Origin: Pectobacterium betavasculorum
GTDB lineage: Bacteria > Pseudomonadota > Gammaproteobacteria > Enterobacterales > Enterobacteriaceae
Assembly: GCF_000749845.1 (NCBI RefSeq)
Contig: NZ_JQHM01000001.1
Span: 558,001 to 622,000 of the forward strand
Reading direction: 5' to 3'
DNA length: 64,000 bases
This document shows, piece after piece, positions 47,792 to 57,080 of the stretch. The notes beneath the pieces are model-generated. The model saw only the letters and a program-made list of their open reading frames with translations, made no database searches and had not been told where the DNA came from. Positions within the stretch are counted from its first letter, which is position 1. Every line of letters begins with the position of its first letter. A program made the translations under genes and the position numbers.

Positions 47792-48066
47792 TATACCCGT
47801 CATACTTCAAGTTGCATGTGCGTTGGCTGTGCGACTCAGCACACTGGCCGTGTGCCTCGCTCCGTTGGGGCCGCTGCAAGCAGCGTTCAAATCTACCTTC
47901 GGCAGATTTGTCACTCACCCGAATCACTTACTCAAGTAAGCTCATCGGGATGAAATGAGAGACATCCTGTCTCTCACCGAAGGCCAGCCGTTGGCTGGTC
48001 AAATTCGTTCCCGACGAATTTGTCCTTCTCTTGCCGCCGGCCTGCAACCCGAATTATTTAGGGTAT
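47792..48066 (+). repeat. MITE-like intergenic repeat, copy C (275 bp)
   Basis: It begins TATACCCGTCATACTTCAAG and ends CCCGAATTATTTAGGGTAT. Its interior is nearly the same as copy A: GTTGGGGCCGCTGCAAGCAGCG, GAGAGACATCCTGTCTCTC and GGCCAGCCGTTGGCTGG. It lies in the gap upstream of nfo and downstream of yeiH. Confidence 0.85.
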
Positions 48067-48102
48067 GGGTTAACCAGATGTTAACAGGTAAATAATTTAT
48101 CG

Positions 48103-49176
48103 TTAGCTGAATAAGTGTTCGAAGAACAGATTGATTCCCGCGCCACCGATCACCAGCCAGAGAAATAGAATAAGTGCCAGTAGCAGCGGTTTTGCTCCTG
48201 CCTGACGGATGGCACTGAATCGGGTAGTCAGGCCGAGTGCCACCATCGCCATCGTCAGTAGTACATTATCAAGTTGAACTAACTGGATGACGAGTGTCGG
48301 AGAAAGTAGCGAGAAAGAATTGAAGGCGGCGACGGCGATAAACCCTAGCGCAAACCACGGGAACATCAGTGGAACAGCGTTTTCCGCATCACTTTTTTGC
48401 GTGGTTTTTTTCAGAAAAAATCCGAGCATGAGAAGGAAAGGTGCCAGCATCATCACGCGCAGCATTTTGCTGATGACGGCGATGTTTTCCGTCGTGCCGT
48501 CAACGGCATGCCCGGCGGCAACGGCCTGAGCGACTTCATGTATCGTTGAGCCAAAATACAAGCCGACGATCTGCGGTGTAGCCTCAATCCACTGATGTTC
48601 GAGATTGAGCTGATAGAGCCACGGATACAAAAACATGGCTGTCGTACCGAATATCACCACGGTGGAAACCGCGACAGCAATGGTATTGCCAGAGGCTTTG
48701 ACAACAGGTGCTGTTGCCATTATCGCCGCCGCACCGCAGATGCTGCTGCCAGCACCGATGAGAATCACCGTCTCATTGTCGAGCTTCAGCCAGCGCTTGC
48801 CAATCCAACAGGCAAGCAGAAATGTCAGCGTGACGACGGTAAGATCGACGGCGATACCCGTAAAGCCGACCGCAGCAACCTGCTGAAAGCTGAGCCGAAA
48901 ACCATAAAGTATAATGCCCCAGCGGAGTAAATACTGCTTGGCCCACTGTACGCCGGGATCGCACAGAGAATGAATTCGCGGATAAACGCTATTTCCCAGC
49001 ACGATCCCAATCAGGATCGCTAATGTCAGTGAGCCGGGCCCCCAGTGGGCGATTTTCGGAATATTTGCCAGCCAGAGAAGTGAAAAAGTTATTAAACTTA
49101 TTAGCAGCAGACCGGGTAATCGCGCTTTTGCTCCATCGGGTGGTGTTATCGTTTGTAATGTCGCATGAAGGGCCAT
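48103..49176 (-). CDS. yeiH: UPF0324 membrane protein YeiH
   Basis: This 357-aa inner-membrane protein has about ten helices and belongs to the putative sulfate/sulfonate exporter family. Conserved segments include LTVVTLTFLLACWIGKRWLKLD, ILIGAGSSICGAAAIMATAPV and FGSTIHEVAQAVAAGHAVD. It is divergent from yeiE, its likely LysR regulator, with 117 bp between. The substrate is not proven. Confidence 0.9.
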   Translation of the reverse strand: MALHATLQTITPPDGAKARLPGLLLISLITFSLLWLANIPKIAHWGPGSLTLAILIGIVLGNSVYPRIHSLCDPGVQWAKQYLLRWGIILYGFRLSFQQVAAVGFTGIAVDLTVVTLTFLLACWIGKRWLKLDNETVILIGAGSSICGAAAIMATAPVVKASGNTIAVAVSTVVIFGTTAMFLYPWLYQLNLEHQWIEATPQIVGLYFGSTIHEVAQAVAAGHAVDGTTENIAVISKMLRVMMLAPFLLMLGFFLKKTTQKSDAENAVPLMFPWFALGFIAVAAFNSFSLLSPTLVIQLVQLDNVLLTMAMVALGLTTRFSAIRQAGAKPLLLALILFLWLVIGGAGINLFFEHLFS

Positions 49177-49293
49177 GGGTTGGTGCCTATTCTGACTATA
49201 CCGAATTGAGAAGCCAGCTTATAATTCACGAGATTAAAAGAGAAATTGATTATATATTTATAACCTATAAGTATTTCAGATAAAGAGCGCACT

Positions 49294-50166
49294 ATGCACA
49301 TCACGTTACGTCAACTGGAAGTCTTTGCCGAAGTCCTGAAAAGTGGTTCAACGACACAGGCCTCCGTTGTGCTTTCACTTTCTCAATCGGCAGTCAGCGC
49401 CGCTCTGGCGGATTTAGAAGGGCAGTTGGGGGTTCAGCTTTTCGATCGCGTGGGTAAACGTCTGGTTGTTAATGAGCATGGCCGCCTGCTGTACCCCAAG
49501 GCGCTGGCATTGCTTGAACAGTCGATAGAGATTGAGCAGCTCTTCCGGCGTGATAATGGCGCACTGCGTATTTATGCCAGCAGTACCATCGGCAACTATC
49601 TATTGCCTGCAATGATTGCCCGCTATCGCCATGACTACCCTGAAATTCCGTTGGAACTGCATGTCGGTAATACAAAAGATGTGATCACCCGCGTGTCCGA
49701 ATTCAGTGTCGATTTGGGTTTGATCGAAGGGCCTTGCCATCATCCTGATCTGATTACACAGCCCTGGCTGGAAGATGAGCTGGTAGTATTTTGTTCTCCC
49801 GAACATCCGCTCAGCCGGGGGACGGTATCATTAGCGGCGCTGGCGGATGCGCAGTGGATCCTGCGTGAACGTGGTTCAGGCACGCGTGAAGTGCTGGATC
49901 ATCTGCTGTTAACGCACCTGTCGCATTTTCATTTGGTGATGGAGTTAGGGAATTCGGAAGCGATTAAACATGCGGTTCGCCACGGGATTGGTATCAGTTG
50001 CCTGTCGCGGCATGTTATTGCTGAGCAACTGGCGTCAGGTTCACTGGTGGAATTGAAAGTGCTATTGCCTAAACTCACGCGGACGCTGTATCTGGTACAT
50101 CACCGACAGAAACACCTTTCAAATGTGTTGCAACGTTTCCTGAGTTATTGCTGTGAAACGCCATAG
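49294..50166 (+). CDS. yeiE: LysR-family regulator YeiE
   Basis: This 290-aa CysB/LysR-type regulator has the [55 protein letters not shown]. coli YeiE senses sulfite and controls yeiH, and also affects lysP and iron genes. The divergent location from yeiH and upstream of lysP is conserved. Confidence 0.9.
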   Translation: MHITLRQLEVFAEVLKSGSTTQASVVLSLSQSAVSAALADLEGQLGVQLFDRVGKRLVVNEHGRLLYPKALALLEQSIEIEQLFRRDNGALRIYASSTIGNYLLPAMIARYRHDYPEIPLELHVGNTKDVITRVSEFSVDLGLIEGPCHHPDLITQPWLEDELVVFCSPEHPLSRGTVSLAALADAQWILRERGSGTREVLDHLLLTHLSHFHLVMELGNSEAIKHAVRHGIGISCLSRHVIAEQLASGSLVELKVLLPKLTRTLYLVHHRQKHLSNVLQRFLSYCCETP

Positions 50167-50301
50167 CGAATATATTTTCTGCTGCTAATGATCGGGCGTG
50201 AGTTATTAACCTCTCTTATAACTCGACGATCTTAACTATCCAGCACAACGCTATTTGTTACAATCCTGCCTCGATTTTTAGCACGAGCACGCAGGATAAC
50301 A

Positions 50302-51777
50302 ATGGCTCAGCACGATATTCAACAAACTACACAGGGCGCACCGACCCTGCGCCGTGAACTGAAAGCGCGGCATTTAACGATGATCGCCATTGGCGGATCG
50401 ATAGGAACCGGGTTATTTGTCGCTTCTGGTGCGACGGTTTCACAAGCGGGTCCCGGTGGCGCACTCCTGTCTTATGCCCTGATTGGGTTGATGGTTTACT
50501 TCCTGATGACCAGCCTGGGCGAACTGGCTGCGTTCATGCCGGTTTCCGGTTCATTTTCTACCTACGGTTCCCGCTATGTTGAAGAAGGTTTCGGCTTCGC
50601 GTTAGGCTGGAACTATTGGTACAACTGGGCGGTGACCATCGCGGTCGATCTGGTAGCTGCGCAGCTGGTGATGGGATATTGGTTCCCTGAGGTTTCCGGC
50701 TGGATCTGGAGCGCCCTGTTTCTGGCGCTGATGTTCCTGCTTAACTACATTTCCGTGAAAGGATTTGGCGAAGCCGAATACTGGTTCTCACTGATTAAAG
50801 TGACGACAGTTATTATTTTCATTGCTGTTGGCGTGATGATGATTACGGGCATCATGAGCGGTGCGGAAAATGCCGGGTTCCACAACTGGCAGATCGGTGA
50901 TGCGCCGTTCGCTGGGGGCTTTTCCGCGATGATTGGGGTCGCGATGATCGTCGGTTTCTCTTTTCAGGGAACCGAGCTGATCGGTGTGGCTGCTGGGGAG
51001 TCTCAGGATCCGGGTAAAAATATACCTCGCGCGATTCGTCAGGTTTTCTGGCGCATCCTGCTGTTTTACATCTTAGCGATTCTGATTATCAGTTTAATCA
51101 TTCCGTATACCGACCCGAACCTGCTGCGTAATGATGTGAAAGACATTACGGTGAGCCCGTTTACGCTGGTGTTTGAGAATGCGGGCCTGCTGTCTGCCGC
51201 TGCGGTTATGAATGCGGTTATTCTGACGGCAGTACTGTCGGCAGGTAACTCCGGCATGTATGCCTCTACACGTATGCTGTTTACGCTGGCATCGGAAGGT
51301 AAAGCGCCGCGTATTTTCGCTAAGCTGTCAAAAGGCGGCGTGCCGCGTAATGCGCTGTATGCAACAACCGTGGTGGCGGCACTGTGCTTCCTGTCTTCTC
51401 TGTATGGTAACCAAACGGTTTATCTGTGGCTGCTGAATACCTCCGGTATGACGGGCTTTATTGCCTGGCTAGGGATCGCGATCAGCCATTACCGTTTCCG
51501 TCGTGGCTATGTCATGCAAGGTCATGATCTGAGCCGCTTGCCTTATTTATCGAGTTTCTTCCCGCTTGGTCCGATCTTTGCGTTTGTGCTCTGTCTGACT
51601 ATCACGTTGGGGCAGAATTATCAGGCATTTTTGGAAGATAAAATCGACTGGTATGGCGTCACGGCAACGTACATTGGCATTCCGCTGTTCCTGCTGATTT
51701 GGTTGGGCTACAAGCTGTATCGTGGAACTGGCTTCATTAAGTATCAGGACATGACGTTCCCAGATTATAAAGACTAA
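50302..51777 (+). CDS. lysP: Lysine-specific permease LysP
   Basis: This 491-aa amino acid permease of the APC family has 12 helices and starts with ELKARHLTMIAIGGSIGTGLFVASGATVSQAGPGGALLSYALIG, the family signature. It imports lysine by proton symport and is the co-sensor of CadC in E. coli. It lies between yeiE and the cirA-like gene as in E. coli. Confidence 0.93.
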   Translation: MAQHDIQQTTQGAPTLRRELKARHLTMIAIGGSIGTGLFVASGATVSQAGPGGALLSYALIGLMVYFLMTSLGELAAFMPVSGSFSTYGSRYVEEGFGFALGWNYWYNWAVTIAVDLVAAQLVMGYWFPEVSGWIWSALFLALMFLLNYISVKGFGEAEYWFSLIKVTTVIIFIAVGVMMITGIMSGAENAGFHNWQIGDAPFAGGFSAMIGVAMIVGFSFQGTELIGVAAGESQDPGKNIPRAIRQVFWRILLFYILAILIISLIIPYTDPNLLRNDVKDITVSPFTLVFENAGLLSAAAVMNAVILTAVLSAGNSGMYASTRMLFTLASEGKAPRIFAKLSKGGVPRNALYATTVVAALCFLSSLYGNQTVYLWLLNTSGMTGFIAWLGIAISHYRFRRGYVMQGHDLSRLPYLSSFFPLGPIFAFVLCLTITLGQNYQAFLEDKIDWYGVTATYIGIPLFLLIWLGYKLYRGTGFIKYQDMTFPDYKD

Positions 51778-51798
51778 ATCGTAAGAATACGGTTATTG

Positions 51799-51827
51799 GG
51801 CGATTCCCTGCGGGGGTCGCCTTTTTA
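51799..51827 (+). terminator. Terminator of lysP
   Basis: The hairpin GGCGATTCCC ... GGGGGTCGCC is followed by five T. Confidence 0.7.
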
Positions 51828-52018
51828 TTGATTTTTTTCCTTTCTGATATCGCTGCTCTCACTTTCTGTCATCTATAGATATTGATTTAAATCAAATTTA
51901 TTCACCTTGATTATTAAGGGGTATTTTTTGTTAATTTGATTTAATGATAGATGGGTTAGCTTAATATATTGTTTATTATGTGTTTTATATTTAAAATCAC
52001 ACCAATCTTATTGAGTAT

Positions 52019-52043
52019 GTAAATGATTTTAATTTTCATTTAC
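52019..52043 (+). promoter_or_regulatory. Fur-box-like palindrome upstream of cirA
   Basis: GTAAATGA ... TTCATTTAC form a dyad in AT-rich DNA that resembles the 19-bp Fur box in half-site content (AAATGAT/ATCATTT type). A second similar stretch (AATGTAAATCATTCATTTT) overlaps the leader at 52084-52104. Iron repression is expected for a TonB-dependent siderophore receptor. Confidence 0.6.
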
Positions 52044-52118
52044 AATTAACCCCCGATCGTTACAATGTGTCAAACAAAAAAACTCAATGTAAATCATTCA
52101 TTTTGAGGGCATAGACAC

Positions 52119-54236
52119 ATGGCAATAAATATAAAAAAATCGGTGGCATTAGCGCTTGCTACAACGGTATCTACCCCTGTTATCGCCGCACAGGACGATA
52201 CACTGGTTGTAACAGCTTCTGGCTATGAACAAAAAATAACCGAAGCGGCAGCGAGTATTTCGGTTGTCAGTCAGGATGAGCTGACTAAGCGTAAGTATAA
52301 CGATCTTGGTGAAGCGCTCAGCGACGTGGAAGGCGTGGATGTACGTAGTTCAACAGGTAAAACGGGCGGTCTGGACATCAGCATTCGCGGCATGCCAAGC
52401 GACTATACGCTGATTCTGGTTGATGGTATTCGCCAGAACGGTTCATCAGATGTTACGCCGAATGGGTTTGGTACGATGAATACCAGCTTCATTCCCCCGC
52501 TGGCGGCGATAGAACGCATTGAAGTTATCCGCGGGCCGATGTCAACGCTGTATGGTTCCGATGCGATGGGCGGCGTGGTGAATATTATCACTAAAAAAGT
52601 GTCGAAAGAGTGGGTTGGAAATATCACTCTGGATCATACCTTCCAGGAAGACACAGACTATGGCGACGCTTCCAAATTCTCGATTTATTCCAGCGGTGCG
52701 CTGATTGAAGATAAGCTGGGGCTTGCCCTGCGCGGCAACATTTTACGCCGCGATGCATCAGAGGTGAGTTCATCCTCGACCGGACAAGAACTGAGTATGC
52801 GTGGCCCGAACCCGGTTAAGTCAGACAATTACCTTTTGGGGGGTAAGTTATCATGGCTGCTGGATAGTCGTAATACCCTGTGGCTGGATGGTGAAGTCTC
52901 CAACCAGAAATATGATAACAAGGAAGAACAGCTTGGTGCGTTGGGAGCGGGTACTGCGGCTCGGGGCGGCGGTTATGAAGATACACTGCGCTATGAGCGT
53001 CGAAAAATTACGCTAGGCAGCGATAATCAGCTCGATTTCGGTACATGGAATTCAAGCTTTTCCTTCAACCAGACTGAAAATAAAGGACGTTTGATTCCTC
53101 GCTCTACGGTACCTGCTGGTTCAGCAATGTCAGGGCAAAAGCGCGAGCTAAAAAACACCAACTACATTCTTGATACGAAATTGGTGAGCCCGCTGGGAGA
53201 GAGTCATTTAGTGACGTTAGGTGGACAATATTGGAATGCCGTCATGAAAGACGGGATCGTTCTGGCGAATACGGGTGAAAAATTCGAACAGAATTCGTGG
53301 TCGCTCTTTGTTGAAGATGAATGGCGCATTGTTGATTCGCTAGCGTTAACCACAGGCGCTCGTTATGAGCATCATGAAGCGTTTGGTGGTCATGTGAGCC
53401 CGCGTGCTTATCTCGTGTGGAATGCGTTGGATGAATTAACGATTAAAGGTGGGGTGAGCACAGGCTACAAGGCGCCATCGTTGGCTCGGTTACATAACGG
53501 CATAAGTGGCGTAACGGGGCAGGGTACGATCAATACGATTGGTAACCCTGACCTAAAACCGGAAGAAAGCGTAAATACGGAACTGGGGGCGTACTATGAG
53601 CATTTTAGTGGTTTCTCTACTAACGCTACGCTTTTCCATAACCGCTTCCGTAATAAGATCGATAGTTACGAAATAGATACGGTAACGTCTAGCTACCGTA
53701 ATATTGGTAAAGCGAACACACAAGGTCTGGAGCTGGGATCGGCTATCCCTCTGTGGTCAGATAGCTGGACGCTGAACGTGAATTACACCTTTACCGACAG
53801 CGAACAAAAAGGCGGAGAAAATCCCGGTGCTCGCTTGACCAATACCCCGAAACACATGGCCAATGCGCGTTTAAACTGGAATGTGAACGAGCAGTTGAGC
53901 ACCTGGCTTAAAGCGGAATATCGGGGTAAAACGGCTCGTTTCACCGAGAATTACGATCAACTTAGCCCGGCAAACAAGGTCGTTCATGACAATCTTGGAG
54001 CGGATTTCAAATCATTCACCGTCGTGAACCTCGGCGGATCGTATAAGATCTCCAAAGATGTAACATTGAACGGATCGGTTAATAACCTGCTGGACAAAGA
54101 TTTCACTAAAACTTATGTTTTCCCGGTCGGAACGGGTACGACAACGGCCGGTGATTACTTTACGTCAAGTCAGGTAACTACGGGTTCCGTCTTGCCTGGT
54201 CGTAATTACTGGGTATCAGTAAACATCAACTTCTGA
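52119..54236 (+). CDS. cirA: TonB-dependent catecholate siderophore receptor, CirA-like
   Basis: This is a 705-aa outer-membrane receptor. The signal peptide ends near residue 23-24 (STPVIAA); the TonB box DTLVVTAS follows directly. The plug domain contains ISIRGMPSDYTLILVDG and the family motif IERIEVIRGPMSTLYGSDAMGGVVNIITKK. A 22-strand barrel follows, ending WVSVNINF with the C-terminal Phe. It is about 40 residues longer than E. coli CirA, and the call rests partly on its position after lysP. It imports ferric catecholate compounds by inference. Confidence 0.82.
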   Translation: MAINIKKSVALALATTVSTPVIAAQDDTLVVTASGYEQKITEAAASISVVSQDELTKRKYNDLGEALSDVEGVDVRSSTGKTGGLDISIRGMPSDYTLILVDGIRQNGSSDVTPNGFGTMNTSFIPPLAAIERIEVIRGPMSTLYGSDAMGGVVNIITKKVSKEWVGNITLDHTFQEDTDYGDASKFSIYSSGALIEDKLGLALRGNILRRDASEVSSSSTGQELSMRGPNPVKSDNYLLGGKLSWLLDSRNTLWLDGEVSNQKYDNKEEQLGALGAGTAARGGGYEDTLRYERRKITLGSDNQLDFGTWNSSFSFNQTENKGRLIPRSTVPAGSAMSGQKRELKNTNYILDTKLVSPLGESHLVTLGGQYWNAVMKDGIVLANTGEKFEQNSWSLFVEDEWRIVDSLALTTGARYEHHEAFGGHVSPRAYLVWNALDELTIKGGVSTGYKAPSLARLHNGISGVTGQGTINTIGNPDLKPEESVNTELGAYYEHFSGFSTNATLFHNRFRNKIDSYEIDTVTSSYRNIGKANTQGLELGSAIPLWSDSWTLNVNYTFTDSEQKGGENPGARLTNTPKHMANARLNWNVNEQLSTWLKAEYRGKTARFTENYDQLSPANKVVHDNLGADFKSFTVVNLGGSYKISKDVTLNGSVNNLLDKDFTKTYVFPVGTGTTTAGDYFTSSQVTTGSVLPGRNYWVSVNINF

Positions 54237-54246
54237 TGAAACCGCT

Positions 54247-54275
54247 CCCCGGAATGAGTCAGGCTCGTTCCGGGG
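54247..54275 (+). terminator. Hairpin after cirA
   Basis: CCCCGGAATGAG and CTCGTTCCGGGG pair with one mismatch, directly after the stop codon. No T run follows, so it may protect the mRNA end rather than terminate by itself. Confidence 0.5.
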
Positions 54276-54727
54276 GGTAATGACTCTCACTCCGCTTCTT
54301 TCCCCTCCAAAGACATTGCACCACTTCTGCATTTTTTCTCGCACATTTATTCTTGCTGATTAACGACCGAGCTTTGCTATCACTCTTATTATTGCCACCC
54401 TTTGCCAACATAATGAGAACAATGAGTGAATATCATCAACACTTATTTTCTGTGATATTTCTGAATATCGACGATAGCAATGTCGATGAATGAAATTCAT
54501 TATATTAGGTATTGTTAATTGCTTTAATGCTGACTACGCTTCACGTTAGGGAGTGATGGATTTTCAATGAAGCAGGAAGTGTAACGTTATTAATACGTTC
54601 GTTGTCTTGTATCATACGGAGAATTTAATTCATTATTTTTGTATGGGAATACCTGCCGTGATTACCGACTGTGGAACCTTTGGTATCTACAATCGGAAAT
54701 CAGTGTATGAATAGCAACCAGGGCGCG
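54276..54727. other. Non-coding region before the hydroxyacid dehydrogenase gene
   Basis: About 450 bp, AT-rich in its second half. I see no gene, repeat or strong operator. Confidence 0.35.
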
Positions 54728-55696
54728 ATGATGTTAAAAATTACCTTTTTGGATAAAGGCTCACTGCCTGAAACCATTTTCCTGAAAAAGACGAGTTTTA
54801 GGCGTCCACAATGCCGCCATGAATGGATTGAATATAACCATACCTCACCCGATCAAGTCATCGCCCGAGCAAAAGACACCCACGTTATCATCACAAATAA
54901 AACCCTATTAACGCGAGATACTTTGGCCGCGCTGCCTAGGTTGAAGCTGATTGCGGTGACGGCAACAGGGACTGACAATATCGATCTTGCGGCAGCGAAA
55001 GAGCTGGGGATCATGGTCAAAAACGTGCCGGGCTATTCGACACAAGCCGTGTCAGAACACGTTATTGCCATGATGTTCGCGTTGAAGCACAGCCTTATGG
55101 CATGGTATCGCGATCAACTAAGCGATCGCTGGGCCAGCCAGTCGCAATTTTCTTACTTCGATCATCCGGTCAAGGACATTGCGGGGTCTACGCTGGGTAT
55201 CATCGGTGCCGGGACGATTGGACGAGAAGTCGCGCGTTTGGCTCAGGCGCTGGGAATGAAGGTGATTTTTGCCGAGCACAGAGGGGTATCACAGTGTCGT
55301 GCTGGGTATCTGCCATTTGAGGAAGTTTTGCGGCTGGCAGATGTGATTTCACTCAACTGCCCGCTAAATACGAGTACGCAGCATCTGATTAATTCAGAGA
55401 CGCTCGCGTTGTGTAAGCCAACCGCGTTTATTATTAACACCGCCAGAGGTGGGCTGATTGATGAGAACGCGCTGGCATCGGCATTGCACCAGCGTGGAAT
55501 TGCTGGTGTAGCGCTAGACTGCCTGAAACAGGAGCCTCCAGAAAAAGACAATCCGTTGATGGCCGCGGCGAAAACCCTGCCTAATCTTCTGATTACTCCG
55601 CACATTGCCTGGACATCGGCCTCATCGCTGCAATTGTTGATGGAAAAGACGATTGAGAATATTGATGAGTTCGCACAGCAGAATGGACACAAATAA
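54728..55696 (+). CDS. D-2-hydroxyacid dehydrogenase (glycerate/hydroxypyruvate type)
   Basis: The 322-aa enzyme reduces 2-keto acids such as hydroxypyruvate with NAD(P)H. The Rossmann motif GIIGAGTIGREVARLA is present, and so are the catalytic Arg (NTARGGLID), Glu (CLKQEPPE) and His (TPHIAW). The start at 54728 (MMLKITFLDKG) is chosen because the family begins with this strand and AGGGCG lies upstream; 54671 and 54707 are alternatives. The exact substrate is unknown. No neighbour is obviously linked to it. Confidence 0.82.
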   Translation: MMLKITFLDKGSLPETIFLKKTSFRRPQCRHEWIEYNHTSPDQVIARAKDTHVIITNKTLLTRDTLAALPRLKLIAVTATGTDNIDLAAAKELGIMVKNVPGYSTQAVSEHVIAMMFALKHSLMAWYRDQLSDRWASQSQFSYFDHPVKDIAGSTLGIIGAGTIGREVARLAQALGMKVIFAEHRGVSQCRAGYLPFEEVLRLADVISLNCPLNTSTQHLINSETLALCKPTAFIINTARGGLIDENALASALHQRGIAGVALDCLKQEPPEKDNPLMAAAKTLPNLLITPHIAWTSASSLQLLMEKTIENIDEFAQQNGHK

Positions 55697-56046
55697 GATA
55701 GAGTTTGATTTCGCCGGGTGTGAGGGAATATTGCCCGGCAGCGAAAATATGATATTCGTCAATTTTAATTCATTATCAAAATTGAACGTTCAAGCCGGTT
55801 GAATCTTTCGTAATCTATTGTCTGCTTAACTTTTTATATCCCGTGAAGATGAAAATAGCGACACATTAGTATTAAGTAATTACGTATTTTTTGTGATTAT
55901 TCTTATGTTTATTTTGTTTTTATAGAAAGTATTCACCCACAAATAATAACGCAAGTAAATAGTGCTGTATGGTGGTGACTTTTTCCTGCGGTTAACGCTT
56001 ATATAAAAGTAATGAGGGAACGGATTGATGGGGTGCATTGTGAATT
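55697..56046. other. Intergenic region between convergent genes
   Basis: A hairpin GCCGGG ... CCCGGC (55713-55739) follows the dehydrogenase. The rest is AT-rich without gene or repeat. Confidence 0.35.
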
Positions 56047-56070
56047 CGCCCCAGTCAGATGAATGGGGCG
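56047..56070 (-). terminator. Hairpin after ABC permease gene
   Basis: The stem CGCCCCA / TGGGGCG with a 10-base loop lies 15 bp beyond the permease stop. On the minus strand only AATT follows, so it is a weak terminator. Confidence 0.4.
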
Positions 56071-56084
56071 GAGGTAAATAGGCA

Positions 56085-57080
56085 TTAGCGTTTCTGGATA
56101 TACGTCATCGCCAGCGCGAGCGCCAGAACCAACCCTTTGATGATATCCATAGCGTAATAAGGTACAGAAAGCATCACCAGACCATTCTGCAAGACGCCAA
56201 GAATAACCGCACCGAGCAACGTACCCAAAGCATTCGGCTTGCCGGATCCCGCCAGTGAGAAACCGATATAGGCTGCGGCAACGGCATCCATGAGGTAGCC
56301 GCCCCCGGCATTAACCTGCGAAGAGCCGATGCGTGATGCGAGTAAGATCCCACCTAGCGCGGCGAGTAATGAAGAGAACACATACGCCTGCACCCGATAA
56401 CGTGCGGTGCGGATCCCAGCCAGCCGAGCGGCTTCCGGGTTGCCGCCGATGGCATACATCCGGCGACCGTGCTTGGTAAGGGACAGATACAACTGCACTA
56501 GCACCGTCACGGCCAGCATGATGACAACAATCACTGGCACCTGGCCCAGCGTGGCAAAGAACTCAGGAATAACGCCTTCCGCCATTTCGCCGCTGGGCAA
56601 CACCATGTTTTGCGTGATGGAACCGCCATAGCTGTACGTCATCGCCACGCCCTGAATGACGAACAGACTGGCGAGCGTTGCCAACATATCGGGAATCTTC
56701 AGCACGACGATGAGAAAAGCGTTGAATAGCCCGACTAGCGTACACAGCAGGAGCGTCAGGACAATCGCGTCGGTGGTGCCGAATCCATGCCAGACAAAGA
56801 GGGAGATAACCAGTGCGTTGGCCAACGACGCCGTTGATCCCACGGAAAGGTCAAATCCGCCCACGGACAGCGAAATGGAGACGCCAATCGCAATCACTGT
56901 GACAATGGCGATAGAACGCAAAATATTGATGATGTTATAGGGATCGAGAAAGTTATCCGACGCTAGCCCGAACAGGGCAATCAACGCGACAACGGTAATT
57001 AACATGCCCCACTTATAGAGAAACTCGAAAACGTGGTGACGGAAGGGGAGCGCCCCGTTAGATGAAAGTGGGTGACTCAC
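56085..57080 (-). CDS. Sugar ABC transporter permease, RbsC-like
   Basis: This 331-aa inner-membrane protein has 8-10 helices and belongs to the BPD_transp_2 (ribose/galactose/autoinducer-2) family. GVSISLSVGGFDLSVGSTASLANALV and AIGGNPEAARLAGIRTARYRVQAYVFSSLLAALGGILLASRIGSSQ are its hallmarks. It overlaps the ATPase gene by 4 bp. The substrate cannot be told from sequence. Confidence 0.9.
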   Translation of the reverse strand: MSHPLSSNGALPFRHHVFEFLYKWGMLITVVALIALFGLASDNFLDPYNIINILRSIAIVTVIAIGVSISLSVGGFDLSVGSTASLANALVISLFVWHGFGTTDAIVLTLLLCTLVGLFNAFLIVVLKIPDMLATLASLFVIQGVAMTYSYGGSITQNMVLPSGEMAEGVIPEFFATLGQVPVIVVIMLAVTVLVQLYLSLTKHGRRMYAIGGNPEAARLAGIRTARYRVQAYVFSSLLAALGGILLASRIGSSQVNAGGGYLMDAVAAAYIGFSLAGSGKPNALGTLLGAVILGVLQNGLVMLSVPYYAMDIIKGLVLALALAMTYIQKR